The translations under genes were made by a program, and so were the position numbers. This document shows, piece by piece, positions 45,798-58,024 of a stretch of 64,000 nt of DNA (positions are counted from its first letter, which is position 1; each line of letters opens with the position of its first letter). The notes under the pieces are model-generated. The model saw nothing but the letters and a program-made list of their open reading frames with translations, did not search any database and had not been told where the DNA came from. This DNA comes from Gaiellasilicea sp963765705. GTDB lineage: Bacteria > Actinomycetota > Thermoleophilia > Gaiellales > Gaiellaceae. The DNA lies in NCBI GenBank assembly GCA_963765705.1, contig CAVXXJ010000011.1:496001-560000 (forward strand). Reading direction: 5' to 3'.

Positions 45798-46775
45798 GTT
45801 CGGTCGTCATCTGACGCTCGGGGTCGAGGAGGAGCTGATGCTCGCTCGACCCGGAGACACTCGAGCTCGCGCCGGGCGTCGAGCGGCTGCTGGGGCCCGA
45901 GCGCCTGAAGACGGAGCTCTTCTCCTGTCTGGTCGAGACGAACACGCCCGTCTGCGAGACGGCTTTCGAGGCGCAGGCCGAGCTCGATCCGCCTCCGCGG
46001 CGTCGTGCGAGAGGCCGCTGCCCGAGAGGGGCTCGTCGTCGCAGCCGCCGGCACGCATCCGTTCTCTCGTCCGGAGGAGCAGGAGATCGTCCAGGAGCCG
46101 CGTTACCTGAAGATGCTCGAAGAGATGGGACCCGGAGCTCGAAGGCAGCTCGTCTGCGGACTGCACATCCACGTCGGCATGGAGAGCTTCGAGACCTGCC
46201 TGCGGACGCTCGCGGCGATCCGCCCCTGGCTGCCGTGGCTGCTCGCGCTCTCGCTCAACTCGCCGTATCTCGAAGGCGAGGAGGCCGGGGCGCTCTCGGC
46301 GCGCGCGCAGCGCTTGCTCGAGCTGCCGCGTGGCGGGCCGCCACCCGACTTCGGGTCGCCGGAGGACTGGGAGGCGGAGATCGCCGCGACCGGCAAGGAC
46401 TACACGCGGAGCTGGTGGGACGCGCGGCCGCATCCACGGCTCGGCACGCTGGAGATCCGGATCCCGACCAGCCGACCGAGCGTCGACCGCACGGCGGCGC
46501 TCGCGGCGCTCGTCGCAGGCGCTGTGCGCCGCCCCGCCGCCGGCGAGACCCGGTCGGACGAGCGGCGTATCTCGAGCGACGGGCCGCGGCCGCCCGGGGC
46601 CGATGCCGCAACGGCGAGAGCTGGTCGAGCTGGTCGAGCCGGCCGCGCGGGAGCTCGGCACGTGGGAGCTCGTCGAGACGCTGCGCGGGCCGCCGGAGGC
46701 GCTCCGCCAGCTGGAGGTGGGGCGCCGCGACGGGCGTGAACGCGGTTGCCGGCCGACCTGGTGGCGCGCTCGTGA
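45787..46775 (+). CDS. Carboxylate-amine ligase of the GCS2 family, YbdK-like (several frameshifts)
   Basis: Read across its frames, this protein of about 326 residues has the glutamate-cysteine-ligase type 2 fold: LTLGVEEELMLV at the start, LFSCLVETNTPVCE, VAAAGTHPFS, QLVCGLHIHVGM, ALSLNSPYLEG and LGTLEIRIPTSRPSV. YbdK-type enzymes join a carboxylate to an amine using ATP and have weak glutamate-cysteine ligase activity. At least five frame changes occur (near 45850, 45985, 46525-46600, 46735 and 46752). The stop overlaps the GTG of the next gene. Confidence 0.78.
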
Positions 46776-49700
46776 ACGTCGCTCCGCTCTGCGCTCTATC
46801 CGCTCCGGCTCGTCGTCGCGCGCCTCGGCCGGCGCAGCGCACCGGTCGTCCTCGTCGTGCTCGGGATCGCCGCCGGCGCGTCGGTCGTCCTCGGGGGCCG
46901 CGCGGGCACGCTCGTGGCGCAGGATCGCGCCGTCGCGCAGGCGGTCGAGCGGATCCCGGAGGGGAACCGCTCGGTGCGGGCGGTCTGGTTCGGCATCCCG
47001 GCGCAGAGCAACGAGCCCCAGCCGGTGCTCGAGCGCCGCGCGCGCGCTGCGCTCGCCGCAAGCCGGCGCCGGCGACGCGACGTCGCTCGTCCTCTTCCGG
47101 GAGACCACGATCGCCGGCACGTTCGCCGGCCTGGGCGGCGTCGAGGGCCTGCGGAACTGGGTGACGCTGCGGTCGGGCAGGCTGCCGCCGTCGCCGTGCG
47201 CGCCCGAGCGCTGCGAGGTGCTGCGCCTGCGCGGCGAGGGCCGGCTGCCGCAGTCCCGCAGGCCTCGGCATCGTCGAGGTCGGCGAGGCGGTCCTGAACG
47301 ACCGCGATCCTCTTCGGTGACTTCCTGCCGCCGACCGACAACGCGCTCGCGGACGCCGAGGTGAGCCCGTCCCTGGCGCGTGCCGCCGGCTACCACCGTC
47401 CCGCGCCGCCGCCGCTCTTCCTCGCCGAAGGGGTCGGAGACGCTCGCCGGAGCTTCCGGCGCTGGACACGATCTTTCGCAGCTACGCCTGGGTCGCGCCG
47501 CTCGCGGCCGGGCGAGCCTCGGCTCTGGGAGGTCGACGACCTCGCGGCCGGCGTGGCGCAGGCGCGCTCGGAGCTGCAGTCGGTGACGTCGAGCTTCGAC
47601 CTCATCGCGCCCGTCGAGGAGCTGCGCGAGGCGCAGGCGACGAGCCGCGCGGCGGGCCGCCGGCTCGGGATCGTCGGCGGCGAGGCCGCCGCGCTGCTGT
47701 TCGCGTTCGCGCTGCTGGCGGCGATGACGCTGCGCACCGACCTCGCGGCGGCCCGCAGGCGGCTCGCCTGGTACGGCGCCCGCGGCTGGCAGCTCGCGCT
47801 CGTGACGGTCGGCCGAGTCGGGCGCGCTCGCGGTGGCGGGGACGGCGATCGGGCTCGCGGTCGCGGCGGCCGGAGGCGCGCTCGTCGCCGAGCGGGCAGG
47901 CGCGCCCGTCGGCGACGGTGCTCGCCCGCAGCGTCCTCTCCGCCGAAGGGCTCGGGCTGGCACTGCTCGTCGCGGCCGCCGCGACCGGTGTCCTCGTCGG
48001 CGCCGTCGCCGCGCGAGCCGCGCGACCCGGCTTCGGGTTCCTGGACGCGGCGGCGCTCGCGGCGATCGGCCTCGTCGCCCTCGAGCTCGTGCGAGGGGAA
48101 GGAGACGGCGACCTGACCCTGCTGCTGCCCGCGCTCGTCACCTTCGCTGCGGCGGTGCTCGTCGCGCGCCTGCTGCGGCCGGCGTTGCGCGCCGTCGAGC
48201 GGCTTGCGCGCGGCCGCTCGCTGGGCCTGCGGCTCGCCTCGCTCTCGCTCGCCCGCAACCCCGGCTACGCCGTGGTCGCGACCGCGTTCCTCGTCGTCAG
48301 CTTCGGCCTCGCGCTCTTCGCCGAGAGCTACCGGGCGACCCTCGCGCGCGGCGAGCGCGACCAGGCCGCGCACCGCGTCCCGCTCGACTACGTCGTCCGC
48401 GAGGATCTGCGGCGGCTGATCCCCGTCCAGGACGCGGCCTCGCTCGAGCGGTTCGCGAAGCTCCCGGCAGTCGACGCGTCGCCGGTGCTCCGGCTCACAG
48501 GCGGCGTCGGCCGGCTCGAGGGGGAGAGCGGGATCACGCTGCTCGGCTTGCCGCCCTCGTCGCTCGCTGAAGCTGAACGGCTGGCGCGGCCGACGAGCGT
48601 CCTGGCTCGCCCAAGCAGCTGGCGGCGAGGATCGAGGCGGTGCCGGCGCGCGAACGGGCCACGGCTCGGGGACTGCGCCTGCGGGCGCGGGTCGAGGGCG
48701 GGCCTGTTCGCCTCTTCGCGGAGATCGAGGGGGCGTCCGGGCGGTTCCTGCGCGTTCCGCTCGGCGACCCGATGCCGCCCGAGGCTCGCGGCGGCCGGCT
48801 CGCCGGCATCGCGATCGAGCCCGCCACGCGGCTGCAGGAGCGCGGCGCCGACGCCGGCCGGGCGCTGCGAGGGTCGGTCACGATCGAGCTCCCGGACCTC
48901 CCGCATGCGCCCGGAGGCTGGGTCGGCGTCGGCGGCGCCCAGATCGACGGCTCGACCGTCCACTACACGCTCACCAACGCGGTCGCCACGAGGATCCGGC
49001 CGCGGCAGCCCGACGACAAGCCGCTGCCGGTGCTCGCGACGCCGCGCCTCGCCGCCGCCGCAGACGACGGGGGCCTGCTCCCGCTGCAGATCGCAGGCGA
49101 GCGGATCACGGTCAGCGTAGTCGCGACCGTGCGGCGCTTCCCAGGCGTCGACGGCCAGGCCGTCGTCGGGGACGGCGACGCGCTCGCCGCGGCCGTCAAT
49201 CTCGCGCGGCCGGGTGGCGCGCGCATGAACGAGGTCTGGCTGCGGCTGCGCGACCGAGGTCGCGCCGACGACGTCGACCGCGCCCTCGCGGCGAAGCCGT
49301 TCAACGTGCTCGCGATCGAGTCGCGGCACGCGCTCGAAGCCGACGCGCGTCGCGACCCGATCGCGCACGGAACGCTGCTCGCGCTCGCCGTCGCGGCCGC
49401 CGTCGCGCTCGGGCTCGCGCTGGCCGGGATCCTGCTGACGGTGCTCGGCGACCTGCGGGACGAGCGCGGCGAGCTGTTCGACCTCGAGGCGCAGGGCGCC
49501 ACGCCGTCGCTGCTGCGCCGGATCGTCCGCGCTGCGCGCGCTCACGGTCGCTGCGGCCGGGCTCGTCGCCGGCGCGCTCACCGGTGTCGCGCTGGCGGCC
49601 GTCGTCACCGATCTCGTCGGCCTGACGGCGCGGGCGACCGCGGCCGAGCCGCCGCTCGTGCTCGATCTGGACGTGCTCGTCGTCGTCGGCGCGGCGGCCC

Positions 49701-49788
49701 TGTACGTCCTCGCCGCGGCGGCGCTCGTGCTCTTCGCGACCCGGCGCGCGTTCTCGGCACCGGTGCCCGGCCGGGCGGAGGTCCCGGA

Positions 49789-49792
<4 letters not shown>
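46772..49792 (+). CDS. Large FtsX/MacB-type ABC exporter permease (many frameshifts)
   Basis: After repair this is a membrane protein of about 1000 residues with an N-terminal transmembrane helix (VLVVLGIAAGASVVLGG), a long extracytoplasmic part, and FtsX-like membrane segments at about 47670-48330 (AALLFAFALLAAMTL, NPGYAVVATAFLVVSFGLALFAE). A second extracytoplasmic part is followed by terminal helices around 49370-49740 (LLALAVAAAVALGLALAGILLTVL). About ten single-base shifts break it, each explained by a surplus base. Such permeases work with MacB-like ATPases to release lipoproteins, peptides or lipids. The stop overlaps the ATPase start (ATGA). Confidence 0.75.
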
Positions 49793-51346
<1,554 letters not shown>

Positions 51347-51565
51347 ATGGCCACGGTCAGCGACACGATCCAGGTCAGCGGCGTCCGCTGCGAGCGCTGC
51401 GTCGGCCGGCTGGCGGGCACGCTCCGCCAGGTGGAGGGGATCGAGGCGGCGAACGCGAACCTGATGGGACAGGTCACGCTCTCCTGGGACGACGAGCAGA
51501 CGACGCGCGAAGCGATCGTCGAGACGCTCTCCCGGGGCGGCTTTCCGGAGCTCCAGCAGGTCTAG
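51347..51565 (+). CDS. Heavy-metal-associated (HMA) domain protein, CopZ-like
   Basis: This 72-residue protein is a single ferredoxin-fold HMA domain. The metal-binding CxxC is in SGVRCERCVGRL near residue 15, and QVEGIEAANANLMGQVTLSW follows. Copper chaperones of the CopZ type have this form. The ATG abuts the ABC ATPase stop, so it is co-transcribed with an exporter rather than with a P-type ATPase, an unusual partner. Confidence 0.85.
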   Translation: MATVSDTIQVSGVRCERCVGRLAGTLRQVEGIEAANANLMGQVTLSWDDEQTTREAIVETLSRGGFPELQQV

Positions 51566-51620
51566 CGGGGGAATAGCCGGGCGCTCGCCGGGCGTTCTCA
51601 GCGCCCGTACGACCGATTGT

Positions 51621-51626
51621 TAGGGT
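51621..51626 (+). promoter_or_regulatory. Probable -10 element of a leaderless promoter (ECF sigma gene)
   Basis: TAGGGT stands 6 bases before the GTG at 51633. The preceding bases show no clear -35 consensus of a housekeeping promoter, so autoregulation by the ECF factor is possible. Confidence 0.4.
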
Positions 51627-51632
51627 GGCCCG

Positions 51633-52229
51633 GTGAGTGAGTCCGGAGCAGCCGAGCCCGAAGCGGAAGCAGGACGGCGGATCGCGAGCGAGGCTCGCGA
51701 GCGCGTCCGCTTCGAGGAGGAGGCGCTCGAGCTCGCCGACCAGGTCTACCGGGTCGCGCGCCGAATGGTCGGAACGCGAGAGGAGGCCGAGGAGCTGGTA
51801 CAGGACACCTATGCCCGTGCGTTTCGAAGCTGGCGGTCGTTCACGCCGGGGACGAACATGCGCGCCTGGCTGCTGCGGATCCTGACCAACCTGAACACCG
51901 ACCGCGGCCGCAAGATCCAGCGCACGCCCGACCTGCAGCCGCTCGAGGAGAGCGACTACTACCTCGCGAACAAGCTGGCGGCCGTCGAGGGAGAGCAGGT
52001 GCTCGACCAGGAGCGCGTCGTCGAGAAGCTCTCGCAGGGAGGCGTCGTCGACGCGCTCGCCGCGCTCCCGCACGACTTCCGCGACGTCGTCGTCCTGGTC
52101 GACCTCGGTGAGTTCAGCTACGCCGACGCCGCACAGATCCTCGACGTTCCGATCGGTACGGTGATGTCGCGCCTCCACCGAGGTCGGCGTATCCTGAAGC
52201 AGACGCTGGCGGAGGAGAGCCTCACATGA
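51633..52229 (+). CDS. ECF RNA polymerase sigma factor, SigR-like
   Basis: This 198-residue protein has region 2 (DQVYRVARRMVGTREEAEELVQDTYARAFRSW with FTPGTNMRAWLLRILTN) and region 4 (ALPHDFRDVVVLVDLGEFSYADAAQILDVPIGTVMSRLHRGR). It resembles the SigR/RpoE group that answers thiol-oxidative stress together with a zinc anti-sigma factor. That is what follows: the stop overlaps the anti-sigma ATG (ATGA). Confidence 0.92.
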   Translation: MSESGAAEPEAEAGRRIASEARERVRFEEEALELADQVYRVARRMVGTREEAEELVQDTYARAFRSWRSFTPGTNMRAWLLRILTNLNTDRGRKIQRTPDLQPLEESDYYLANKLAAVEGEQVLDQERVVEKLSQGGVVDALAALPHDFRDVVVLVDLGEFSYADAAQILDVPIGTVMSRLHRGRRILKQTLAEESLT

Positions 52230-52474
52230 CGCAGCACGACCCCGACTGCGAGAAATGCGAGGAGCTGCTGCAGGGCTACCTCGACCGTGATCTGACGGTC
52301 GCGGAGGTCGTGGTCGCCGAGGGTCATCTCGACCGGTGCGACTACTGCCGCAGGCGCTACCGGTTCGAGGAGCGACTGCGCCGCTACATCCGCGTCTCCG
52401 CGAGCGAGCGGATGCCGGCCGGGCTGCTGGCGAAGCTGGCGGAGCTCCGCGGCCCGACCGCCGACGGCCTGTAG
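52226..52474 (+). CDS. Zinc-binding anti-sigma factor (RsrA-like)
   Basis: This 82-residue protein has the ZAS motif HLDRCDYCRRRY (His-x3-Cys-x2-Cys), with an upstream CEKC contributing further cysteines. In RsrA, oxidation of such cysteines releases zinc and frees the sigma factor. It is translationally coupled to the ECF sigma gene and converges on a helix-turn-helix gene with a 3-base gap. Confidence 0.88.
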   Translation: MTQHDPDCEKCEELLQGYLDRDLTVAEVVVAEGHLDRCDYCRRRYRFEERLRRYIRVSASERMPAGLLAKLAELRGPTADGL

Positions 52475-52477
52475 GTC

Positions 52478-53186
52478 CTAGCCCGGCCCGCGCTTGGGGC
52501 CGACGATCACGATCAACCGGTTCGGGTCCTTGCCACCGGGGAGCGGACGCGTGACGAACCCGATCTGGCGGGCGAGCCGCACGGCGATCAGGCGGCCGCC
52601 GGGCGCGTAGTAGACAGCGCTGCGCGGATAGTCGAAGCGATCGGCACGACCGACCTTCTTGACCGTGTACGCAAGCGACTGGATCCTGCTCGCCGTCAGC
52701 CGGGTCCAGTTGATGTCGCCGGCGCCGTTGAGGACGTCGACCTGGATCGTCCACGGCTTCGGCAGCGTCGCCGCCTGAGCGATCGACCGGATCGACGGCC
52801 GGAGCGGGCCGCCCCGCAATCGCCGGCACGAGCACGAAGGCGAGGAGCCCCATCAGAGCTGCGGAGAGCGCGGCGACGCCGACGAGACGCGCGGCGGGAT
52901 TGACGTCGAGCGGCCGCGGCGGGACGCGGAGGCCGGCGAGCTTGCGTGCCTCGTAACCGCCGATCTTCAGCGCGGCGCCGAGCAGCAGCGTGGCCTGGAT
53001 CGCGGCGTCGGCCGAGGGGAAGCGGTAGACACGCCCTTCCTCGAGCCACTGCACCTGGTCGGGAGTGAGACCGGCCCGCTTGGCAGCCTCCTCGACCGTC
53101 AGCTGGCGTTGCAGCCGCGCGGCCGCCAGCGCACTGCGGTCGTGCGCGGCCTCCTGCTCGAGCGGGATCGGTTTGACGAGCTGCAT
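52478..53186 (-). CDS. HTH - membrane anchor - LytR_C protein (one frameshift)
   Basis: This protein of about 235 residues has an N-terminal XRE/RodZ-like helix-turn-helix (AARLQRQLTVEEAAKRAGLTPDQVQWLEEG), one membrane helix (residues 105-127) and an extracytoplasmic LytR_C-type domain (IQVDVLNGAGDINWTRLTASRIQSLAYTV). One surplus base near 52813 separates the anchor from the outer domain. The layout implies a link between the cytoplasm and the cell wall, as in RodZ-like scaffold proteins. It follows the cofactor nucleotidyltransferase gene by 6 bases. Confidence 0.75.
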
Positions 53187-53192
53187 CCGTGT

Positions 53193-53708
53193 CTACATCG
53201 GTTCGTCGGGAGTTCTTCTGAACCTCTCTGGGAGATCGTCGGGGAGGTCGACGTCGCCGGGCGCACCGAGGTCGTCGCACGGCACGAGCACGGGGTCGTG
53301 CGCTCGCAGGCCCTCATCCGGGATGTCGTCCCAGGCCGAGCGGGCGACCACGAGCGGATGCCCGCGCACGCCACGGTAGCTGGCCGCCACGATCGGCGCA
53401 CCACTTTCACGCCACGCTCCGAGCACGCGCTCGATCGCGGCGGTGGCGAGCTCCGGGCCGTCAGCGAGGACGACCACCGCTGCTTCGACGTGCGCGTCGA
53501 GCGCCGCGAGCCCACAGCGGAGTGAGGCGCCGGGCCCGCGCTCCCAGTCCGGGCAGTGGACGGCGTTCTCGAGCGGGTACGCCCCTGCGACGACGACGAC
53601 CTGGTCGATGCCGGTGAGGCGCTCGAGGACGGCCGGGAGTAGCAGGCGCTGCTTCGGCGCGCCGAATCGCGTCGCCGCGCCGGCGGCGAGGACGACCGCG
53701 CCGATCAG
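53193..53708 (-). CDS. MobA/MocA-like molybdenum cofactor nucleotidyltransferase
   Basis: This protein of about 171 residues has the NTP-transferase motif AVVLAAGAATRFGAPKQRLLLP at its N terminus, GPGASLRCGLAAL and VVLADGPELATAAIERVL, then RGHPLVVARSAWDDI. MocA adds CMP to molybdenum cofactor for hydroxylases of the xanthine dehydrogenase family, and such a hydroxylase lies upstream at 54944-58449. No ATG, GTG or TTG opens the frame. It may start at the CTG (53708) overlapping the cyclophilin stop, or a start codon may be lost to a sequence error. Confidence 0.75.
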   Translation of the reverse strand: MIGAVVLAAGAATRFGAPKQRLLLPAVLERLTGIDQVVVVAGAYPLENAVHCPDWERGPGASLRCGLAALDAHVEAAVVVLADGPELATAAIERVLGAWRESGAPIVAASYRGVRGHPLVVARSAWDDIPDEGLRAHDPVLVPCDDLGAPGDVDLPDDLPERFRRTPDEPM

Positions 53709-54388
53709 GACTTCTCGACCGTGACCTTCTCGATTACGACCGGTTCCGACGGCGGCCCGTCGCCGACGCCGAGTGCCTCGATCAACATGACCGACTCGAT
53801 TCCCTCGGTCACCTCACCGACGACCGCGTATTCGAGCGGAAGCCCGGCATCCTCTGCGGTCACGATGAAGAACTGGCTGCCCGAGGTCCCGGCAGCCTCG
53901 AAGCCCGCTTTCGCCATCGCCACGACGCCCTTCGTGTAGACCGCGTCTGGCGGCGGCACGTCGACCGTCTTGTAGCCCGGGCCGCCCGTCCCGGTGCCGG
54001 TCGGGTCGCCGCCCTGGATCACAAAGCCGGGGACGACGCGATGGAAGGTCGTGCCGTCGAAGAAACCGCTCTCGGCGAGCGAGACGAGCGACGCTGCCGT
54101 CTTCGGCGCTTGCTCCTGGTCGAGTTCGATCGTGAACGAGCCGCAGTTCGTCTCCACGACCAGCGCATAGGTCTCCACGGGGTCGAGCGTGTCGGTCGGA
54201 GGCTTCTGGCCGCCGTCGGGCTTGGGCTCGGGGGCGTCGACGGCCCGGCATTCGCCGGCGGTCGCAGGCGCTGTCGTCGCAGCAGCCGCCGTGGTCGCCG
54301 CGTCGGTTGCCTCGGGCTCGTCGTCGCCCCCGCCGCATGCGGACAGCGCGAGCACGAGCACGAGCAGAAACAGGCGGGCTAGGTGCAC
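53705..54388 (-). CDS. Lipoprotein cyclophilin-type peptidyl-prolyl isomerase
   Basis: This 227-residue protein has a lipoprotein signal with lipobox LALSAC, an Ala/Thr-rich spacer, then a cyclophilin domain (residues 75-225). Motifs are TNCGSFTIELDQEQAPKT, FFDGTTFHRVVPGFVIQGGDPTGTGTGGPGY and GTSGSQFFIVT. It should assist folding of exported proteins at the membrane surface. The GTG start overlaps the end of the upstream lytic transglycosylase gene by 10 bases. Confidence 0.9.
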   Translation of the reverse strand: MHLARLFLLVLVLALSACGGGDDEPEATDAATTAAAATTAPATAGECRAVDAPEPKPDGGQKPPTDTLDPVETYALVVETNCGSFTIELDQEQAPKTAASLVSLAESGFFDGTTFHRVVPGFVIQGGDPTGTGTGGPGYKTVDVPPPDAVYTKGVVAMAKAGFEAAGTSGSQFFIVTAEDAGLPLEYAVVGEVTEGIESVMLIEALGVGDGPPSEPVVIEKVTVEKS

Positions 54389-54918
54389 CCGACGAGCTTA
54401 CGCCACTGCGTCGTCACGTTCGCGACGTAGGCGACGGTCTCGTCGTTCGGCCGCGCGCCGCTGCGCTCGACCGCGGTCGGCCCCGCGTTGTAGGCCGCGA
54501 ACGCGAGCTCGGTCGATTTGAAGCGGTCGAGCATCTGGCGCAGGTAGCGCGCGCCGGCGAGCACGTTCTCGCCGACGTGGTAGGTGTCGAGCTCGAACTC
54601 GGCGGCGGTCGATGGCAGTACCTGCAGCAGCCCGTGCGCGCCGGCCGACGAGCGCGCATCCGTGTCGAGGTTCGACTCGACCTTGGCGACGGCGACGATC
54701 ATCGCGAGCGGCAGATCGGTATCGGTCGCAGCCGCCCGGAACTCGTCGCGGAGATCCCGCGGCACCGGGCATGGATTCGGCGGCGTGTCGAGTGGCAGCA
54801 GCGGCGGCGCCGGGAGGACGGCGGCGCGTGGCTTGCCCGCGCGCGCGTTCTCGGCCAGCCCGACGACGGTGCCCGAAACCGTCGCCACGAGCAGGAGGAA
54901 GATCATTCTCAGCCGCAT
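54379..54918 (-). CDS. Lytic transglycosylase (SLT domain)
   Basis: This 179-residue protein has an N-terminal signal or anchor (residues 4-21), a Pro-rich linker and an SLT domain. The catalytic Glu is in AVAKVESNLD, followed by SSAGAHGLLQVLPSTA, GENVLAGARYLRQML and AFAAYNAGPTAV. It cleaves peptidoglycan between the sugars. Its stop overlaps the start of the cyclophilin gene. Confidence 0.9.
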   Translation of the reverse strand: MRLRMIFLLLVATVSGTVVGLAENARAGKPRAAVLPAPPLLPLDTPPNPCPVPRDLRDEFRAAATDTDLPLAMIVAVAKVESNLDTDARSSAGAHGLLQVLPSTAAEFELDTYHVGENVLAGARYLRQMLDRFKSTELAFAAYNAGPTAVERSGARPNDETVAYVANVTTQWRKLVGCT

Positions 54919-54943
54919 GAGGACCGCGGATCGTAGCGCGGAT

Positions 54944-55777
54944 TTACAGTGCTGCGAGGGCTCGCGGGATCAGCGCGCGGGCGATCTCGACCTTGTACGC
55001 CGTTCCCGGAAGCGGTGTTGCGGACTCGAGCGCCTCGGGAGAATCGAGCAGCCAGGGGACGGGCGCGGCTCCCGAGAGCGCGATCCGAGTCTCGCCGCCG
55101 ACGCGGGCTGCCGCGACCCCGACGAGCGCGAACGCCCACCGCTTCCGGTCCATCGCCTTCAGGTAGACGCTCGCGTCGGCGGCGGGCACGTCCAGCTCGA
55201 GGATCAGCTCACCGGGCTCGAGCGTCGTCGTCGTGCGGTCGTCGTCCGTCGGCAGCCGGTAGAGCTCGGCGAGCCCGAGCTCACGGCGATCGGTACGGAT
55301 TCGCGCTCCGAGTGCGAGCAGGGCGGCGGCGGGGTCGGAGGGATGCGCCGAGGCGCAGCGCTCGTTCCCGAAGAACGCGTGCTCGCGATGCTGCCCCGCC
55401 TTCGCGTGGCAGCGGTCGCCGCCGTGCAGGTAGCAGGGGAAGTCGAGCCGCCAGTACCAGCACCGAGTCGCCTGGAGCAGGTTGCCGCCGATCGTCCCCA
55501 TGTTGCGGAGCTGCGGCGAGGCGGCGAGCCGGCAGGCCTCGCGGAGCGCGGCCGGGATCTGCGGATCGGCCTCGAGCTCGGCGAGCTTCGTGCCGGCGCC
55601 GATCGTCTGTCCGTCGATGCCGCGCGGCACGACACCGGAGACATCCACCAGCAGGTCCGACTCGATCAGCCCTTCGCGCAGCAGCGGCACGAGCTCCGTG
55701 CCGCCCGACAGCGCGACCGCGCCGTTCTGCAGCGCCGCGACGGCAGCCTCGACGGACTCAGGATGCGCCAGCTGCAA
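54944..55777 (-). CDS. Molybdenum hydroxylase FAD subunit with extra iron-sulfur insertion (PaoB/HcrB type)
   Basis: This 277-residue protein is the FAD-binding subunit of a xanthine-dehydrogenase-family enzyme: ALSGGTELVPLLREG, SGVVPRGI and NMGTIGGNLLQATRCWYWR. Between residues 108 and 150 a Cys-rich insertion (cysteines in TRCWYW, FPCYLHGGDRCHAK and NERCASAHPSDP) matches the 4Fe-4S loop of 4-hydroxybenzoyl-CoA reductase and PaoB-type aldehyde oxidoreductases. The TTG start overlaps the molybdenum subunit end by 20 bases. Confidence 0.85.
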   Translation of the reverse strand: MQLAHPESVEAAVAALQNGAVALSGGTELVPLLREGLIESDLLVDVSGVVPRGIDGQTIGAGTKLAELEADPQIPAALREACRLAASPQLRNMGTIGGNLLQATRCWYWRLDFPCYLHGGDRCHAKAGQHREHAFFGNERCASAHPSDPAAALLALGARIRTDRRELGLAELYRLPTDDDRTTTTLEPGELILELDVPAADASVYLKAMDRKRWAFALVGVAAARVGGETRIALSGAAPVPWLLDSPEALESATPLPGTAYKVEIARALIPRALAAL

Positions 55778-58024
55778 CGGGCTCCTTCCTCCGGGCCGCT
55801 TCGGCTTCGCGCAGCGCGCGCAGGATCTCCTCGCGCGTGATCGGCAGCGAGGTGCACGTCAGCCCCGGTCGCGTCGCGGATCGCGTTCGCGATCGCGGCT
55901 GCGGTGGGGACGATCGGCGGCTCTCCGAGCCCCTTGGAGCCGAGGTTCGTCAGGTGCTCGTCGGGCTCGTCGACGAGGTCGCAGACGATCTCCGGCACGT
56001 CCGCGATCGTCGGGATCTTGTAGGAGTCGAGCGTCCGCGTCAGGATCGTCCCCGTCTGCGGGTCGTCCAGCCGCACCTCCGAGAAGGTGTGGCCGAGCGC
56101 CTGGATGATCCCGCCCTCGATCTGGCTTCGCGCTCCGAGCGGGTTGATCACGCGGCCGACGTCGTGGATCGCGACGACCTTCTCCACCACCACCTCGCCG
56201 GTGCCGACGTCGACCGCGACCTCGGCGAGCTGGATCCCGAACGTGAGCACGCGCATGCCGGTCGGGTTGGGGCCGCGGGCGCCCTTGCCGAGGATCTGGC
56301 CCGATTCGAGCAGGCCGGTGATCTCCGAGAGCGGCCACGAGCCTCCGTCCGACGAGACGATCTGGCCGCCCTTCAGCGAGAGCAGCCGCTCCTCGCGCTC
56401 GAACCGCTGCGCGGCGATCTCGATCACCTGGCGGGCGGCGTCGGCTGCCGCCGAGCGGACGGCCGGTCCCATCGACGGCAGCGTCGAGGAGCCGCCGGAG
56501 ATCGAGGCGAACGGCCCGCGCGCCGAGTCGCCGACCTGCACCTCGACCTGGTCGATCGTCAGGCCGAGCTCCTCGGCCGCGATCATCGCCATCGCCGTCC
56601 GCGTGCCCGTGCCGATGTCCTGCATCGCGGTGACGACGTTCGCGCGTCCGTCCGAGCCGAGCCGGACCCAGGCGTAGCTCGGCGGGCCGCCGCCGCCGTA
56701 CCAGATCTGGCTCGCCATCCCCATGCCGCGCTTCCAGATCTCGTCCGAGCGCGCACGCACCTCGTGGCGGCGCTCCCAGTGCGGCTCCGCTCGCCGGTAG
56801 CACTCCATCAGGCCCTTCGACGAGTACGGACGCCCGTCCATCGCATCGGCGTGCGCGTAGTTGAGCTTCCGCAGCTCGAGTGGGTCGACTCCGACCTGCG
56901 CCGCGAGCTTGTCGAGCACGCACTCGAGCGACCACGTTCCCTCGACGAAGCCCGGCGCCCGGAACGCGGCCATCGGGGGCAGGTTCAGCTTGGCGCCGTG
57001 CTCGACGGTGCGGACGTTGTCGCAGGCATAGAGCAACTGCGCCGGGCCGGCGGTCGGCGGCAGCCAGCCGCTCCAGCCGAGCGCGCACGTGTACTCGCCG
57101 CCGAGCGCGGTGAGCGTGCCGTCGGCCCGTGCGCCCGCCGTGACGCGCTGGATCGTCGCATTGCGGTTCCCGGAGATCATGTTCTCGGCCCGCCGCGTCA
57201 GGGCGCAGCGAACGGGACGTCCGGTCCGGCGGGCGAGCTCGGCCGCGAGCAGGAGGTAGCTGGCGACGCTGGTCTTCGAGCCGAAGCCGCCGCCCATGAA
57301 CTCGCAGATCACCCGCACCTTGTCCTCGGGGATCCCGAGCGCGGCCGCCAGGTCGCGCCTGATCCCCCAGATGTACTGGGTCGAGATGTGGACGTCGATC
57401 GAGTCGCCGCGCCACGCGCAGACGCACTGGTGCGTCTCCATCGAGTTGTGGTTCAGCGTCTGCGTCCAGTAGTCGGCCTCGACGACCGCGTCGGCCTCGG
57501 CGAGCCCGCGTTCGTAGTCGCCGCGCTCGTACGTGGTGGACTCGGAGACGAGCGAGCCGCGGCGGACGGCCTCCTGCGCGTCGAGGAGCGGCTCGAGCTC
57601 CTCCCACTCGATCTCGATCAGCTTCACGGCCGCCTCGGCCTGGTCGAGCGTCTCCGCGGCGACGGCGGCGACGGCATAGCCCTCGAAGTGGGCCTCCTCG
57701 CCGACGCCCATCGATCTCGCCCGGGCCGATCGCCGCCAGGACACCCGGTGCCGCCGAGGCCGCGGCGAGGTCGATCCGGCGCACCTTCGCGCGTGCGTGC
57801 GGGCTGTGGAGGAGCGCCGTGTGGAGCATCCCCGGCAGCTGAACGTCTGCGGTGTAGCGCGCCTCGCCGCGGGCCTTCTCGAGCCCGTCGAGGCGTGGCG
57901 CGTCGCGGCCGATGACGTCGCCCGGCCCGGCCGGCCACTGGACGAGCGCGTCCTCGTCGACGAGCGTCCAGACCTCCTCGTAGCGGCCCTCGACCTCCTT
58001 CTCGGACTTGATCAGCCTTGCCAC
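55758..58024 (-). CDS. Molybdenum hydroxylase large (catalytic) subunit (two frameshifts)
   Basis: This protein of about 754 residues has the xanthine-dehydrogenase-family molybdopterin-binding pattern: GEARYTADVQLPGMLHTALLHSPHARA, EFMGGGFGSKT, MAAFRAPGFVEG and the catalytic Glu in GLGEPPIVPTAAAIANAI. Surplus bases near 57722 and 55837 shift the frame at both ends. The last codons then read ITREEILRALREAE and stop at 55758. The GTG start lies 13 bases inside the iron-sulfur subunit gene. It likely oxidises an aldehyde or N-heterocycle. Confidence 0.85.
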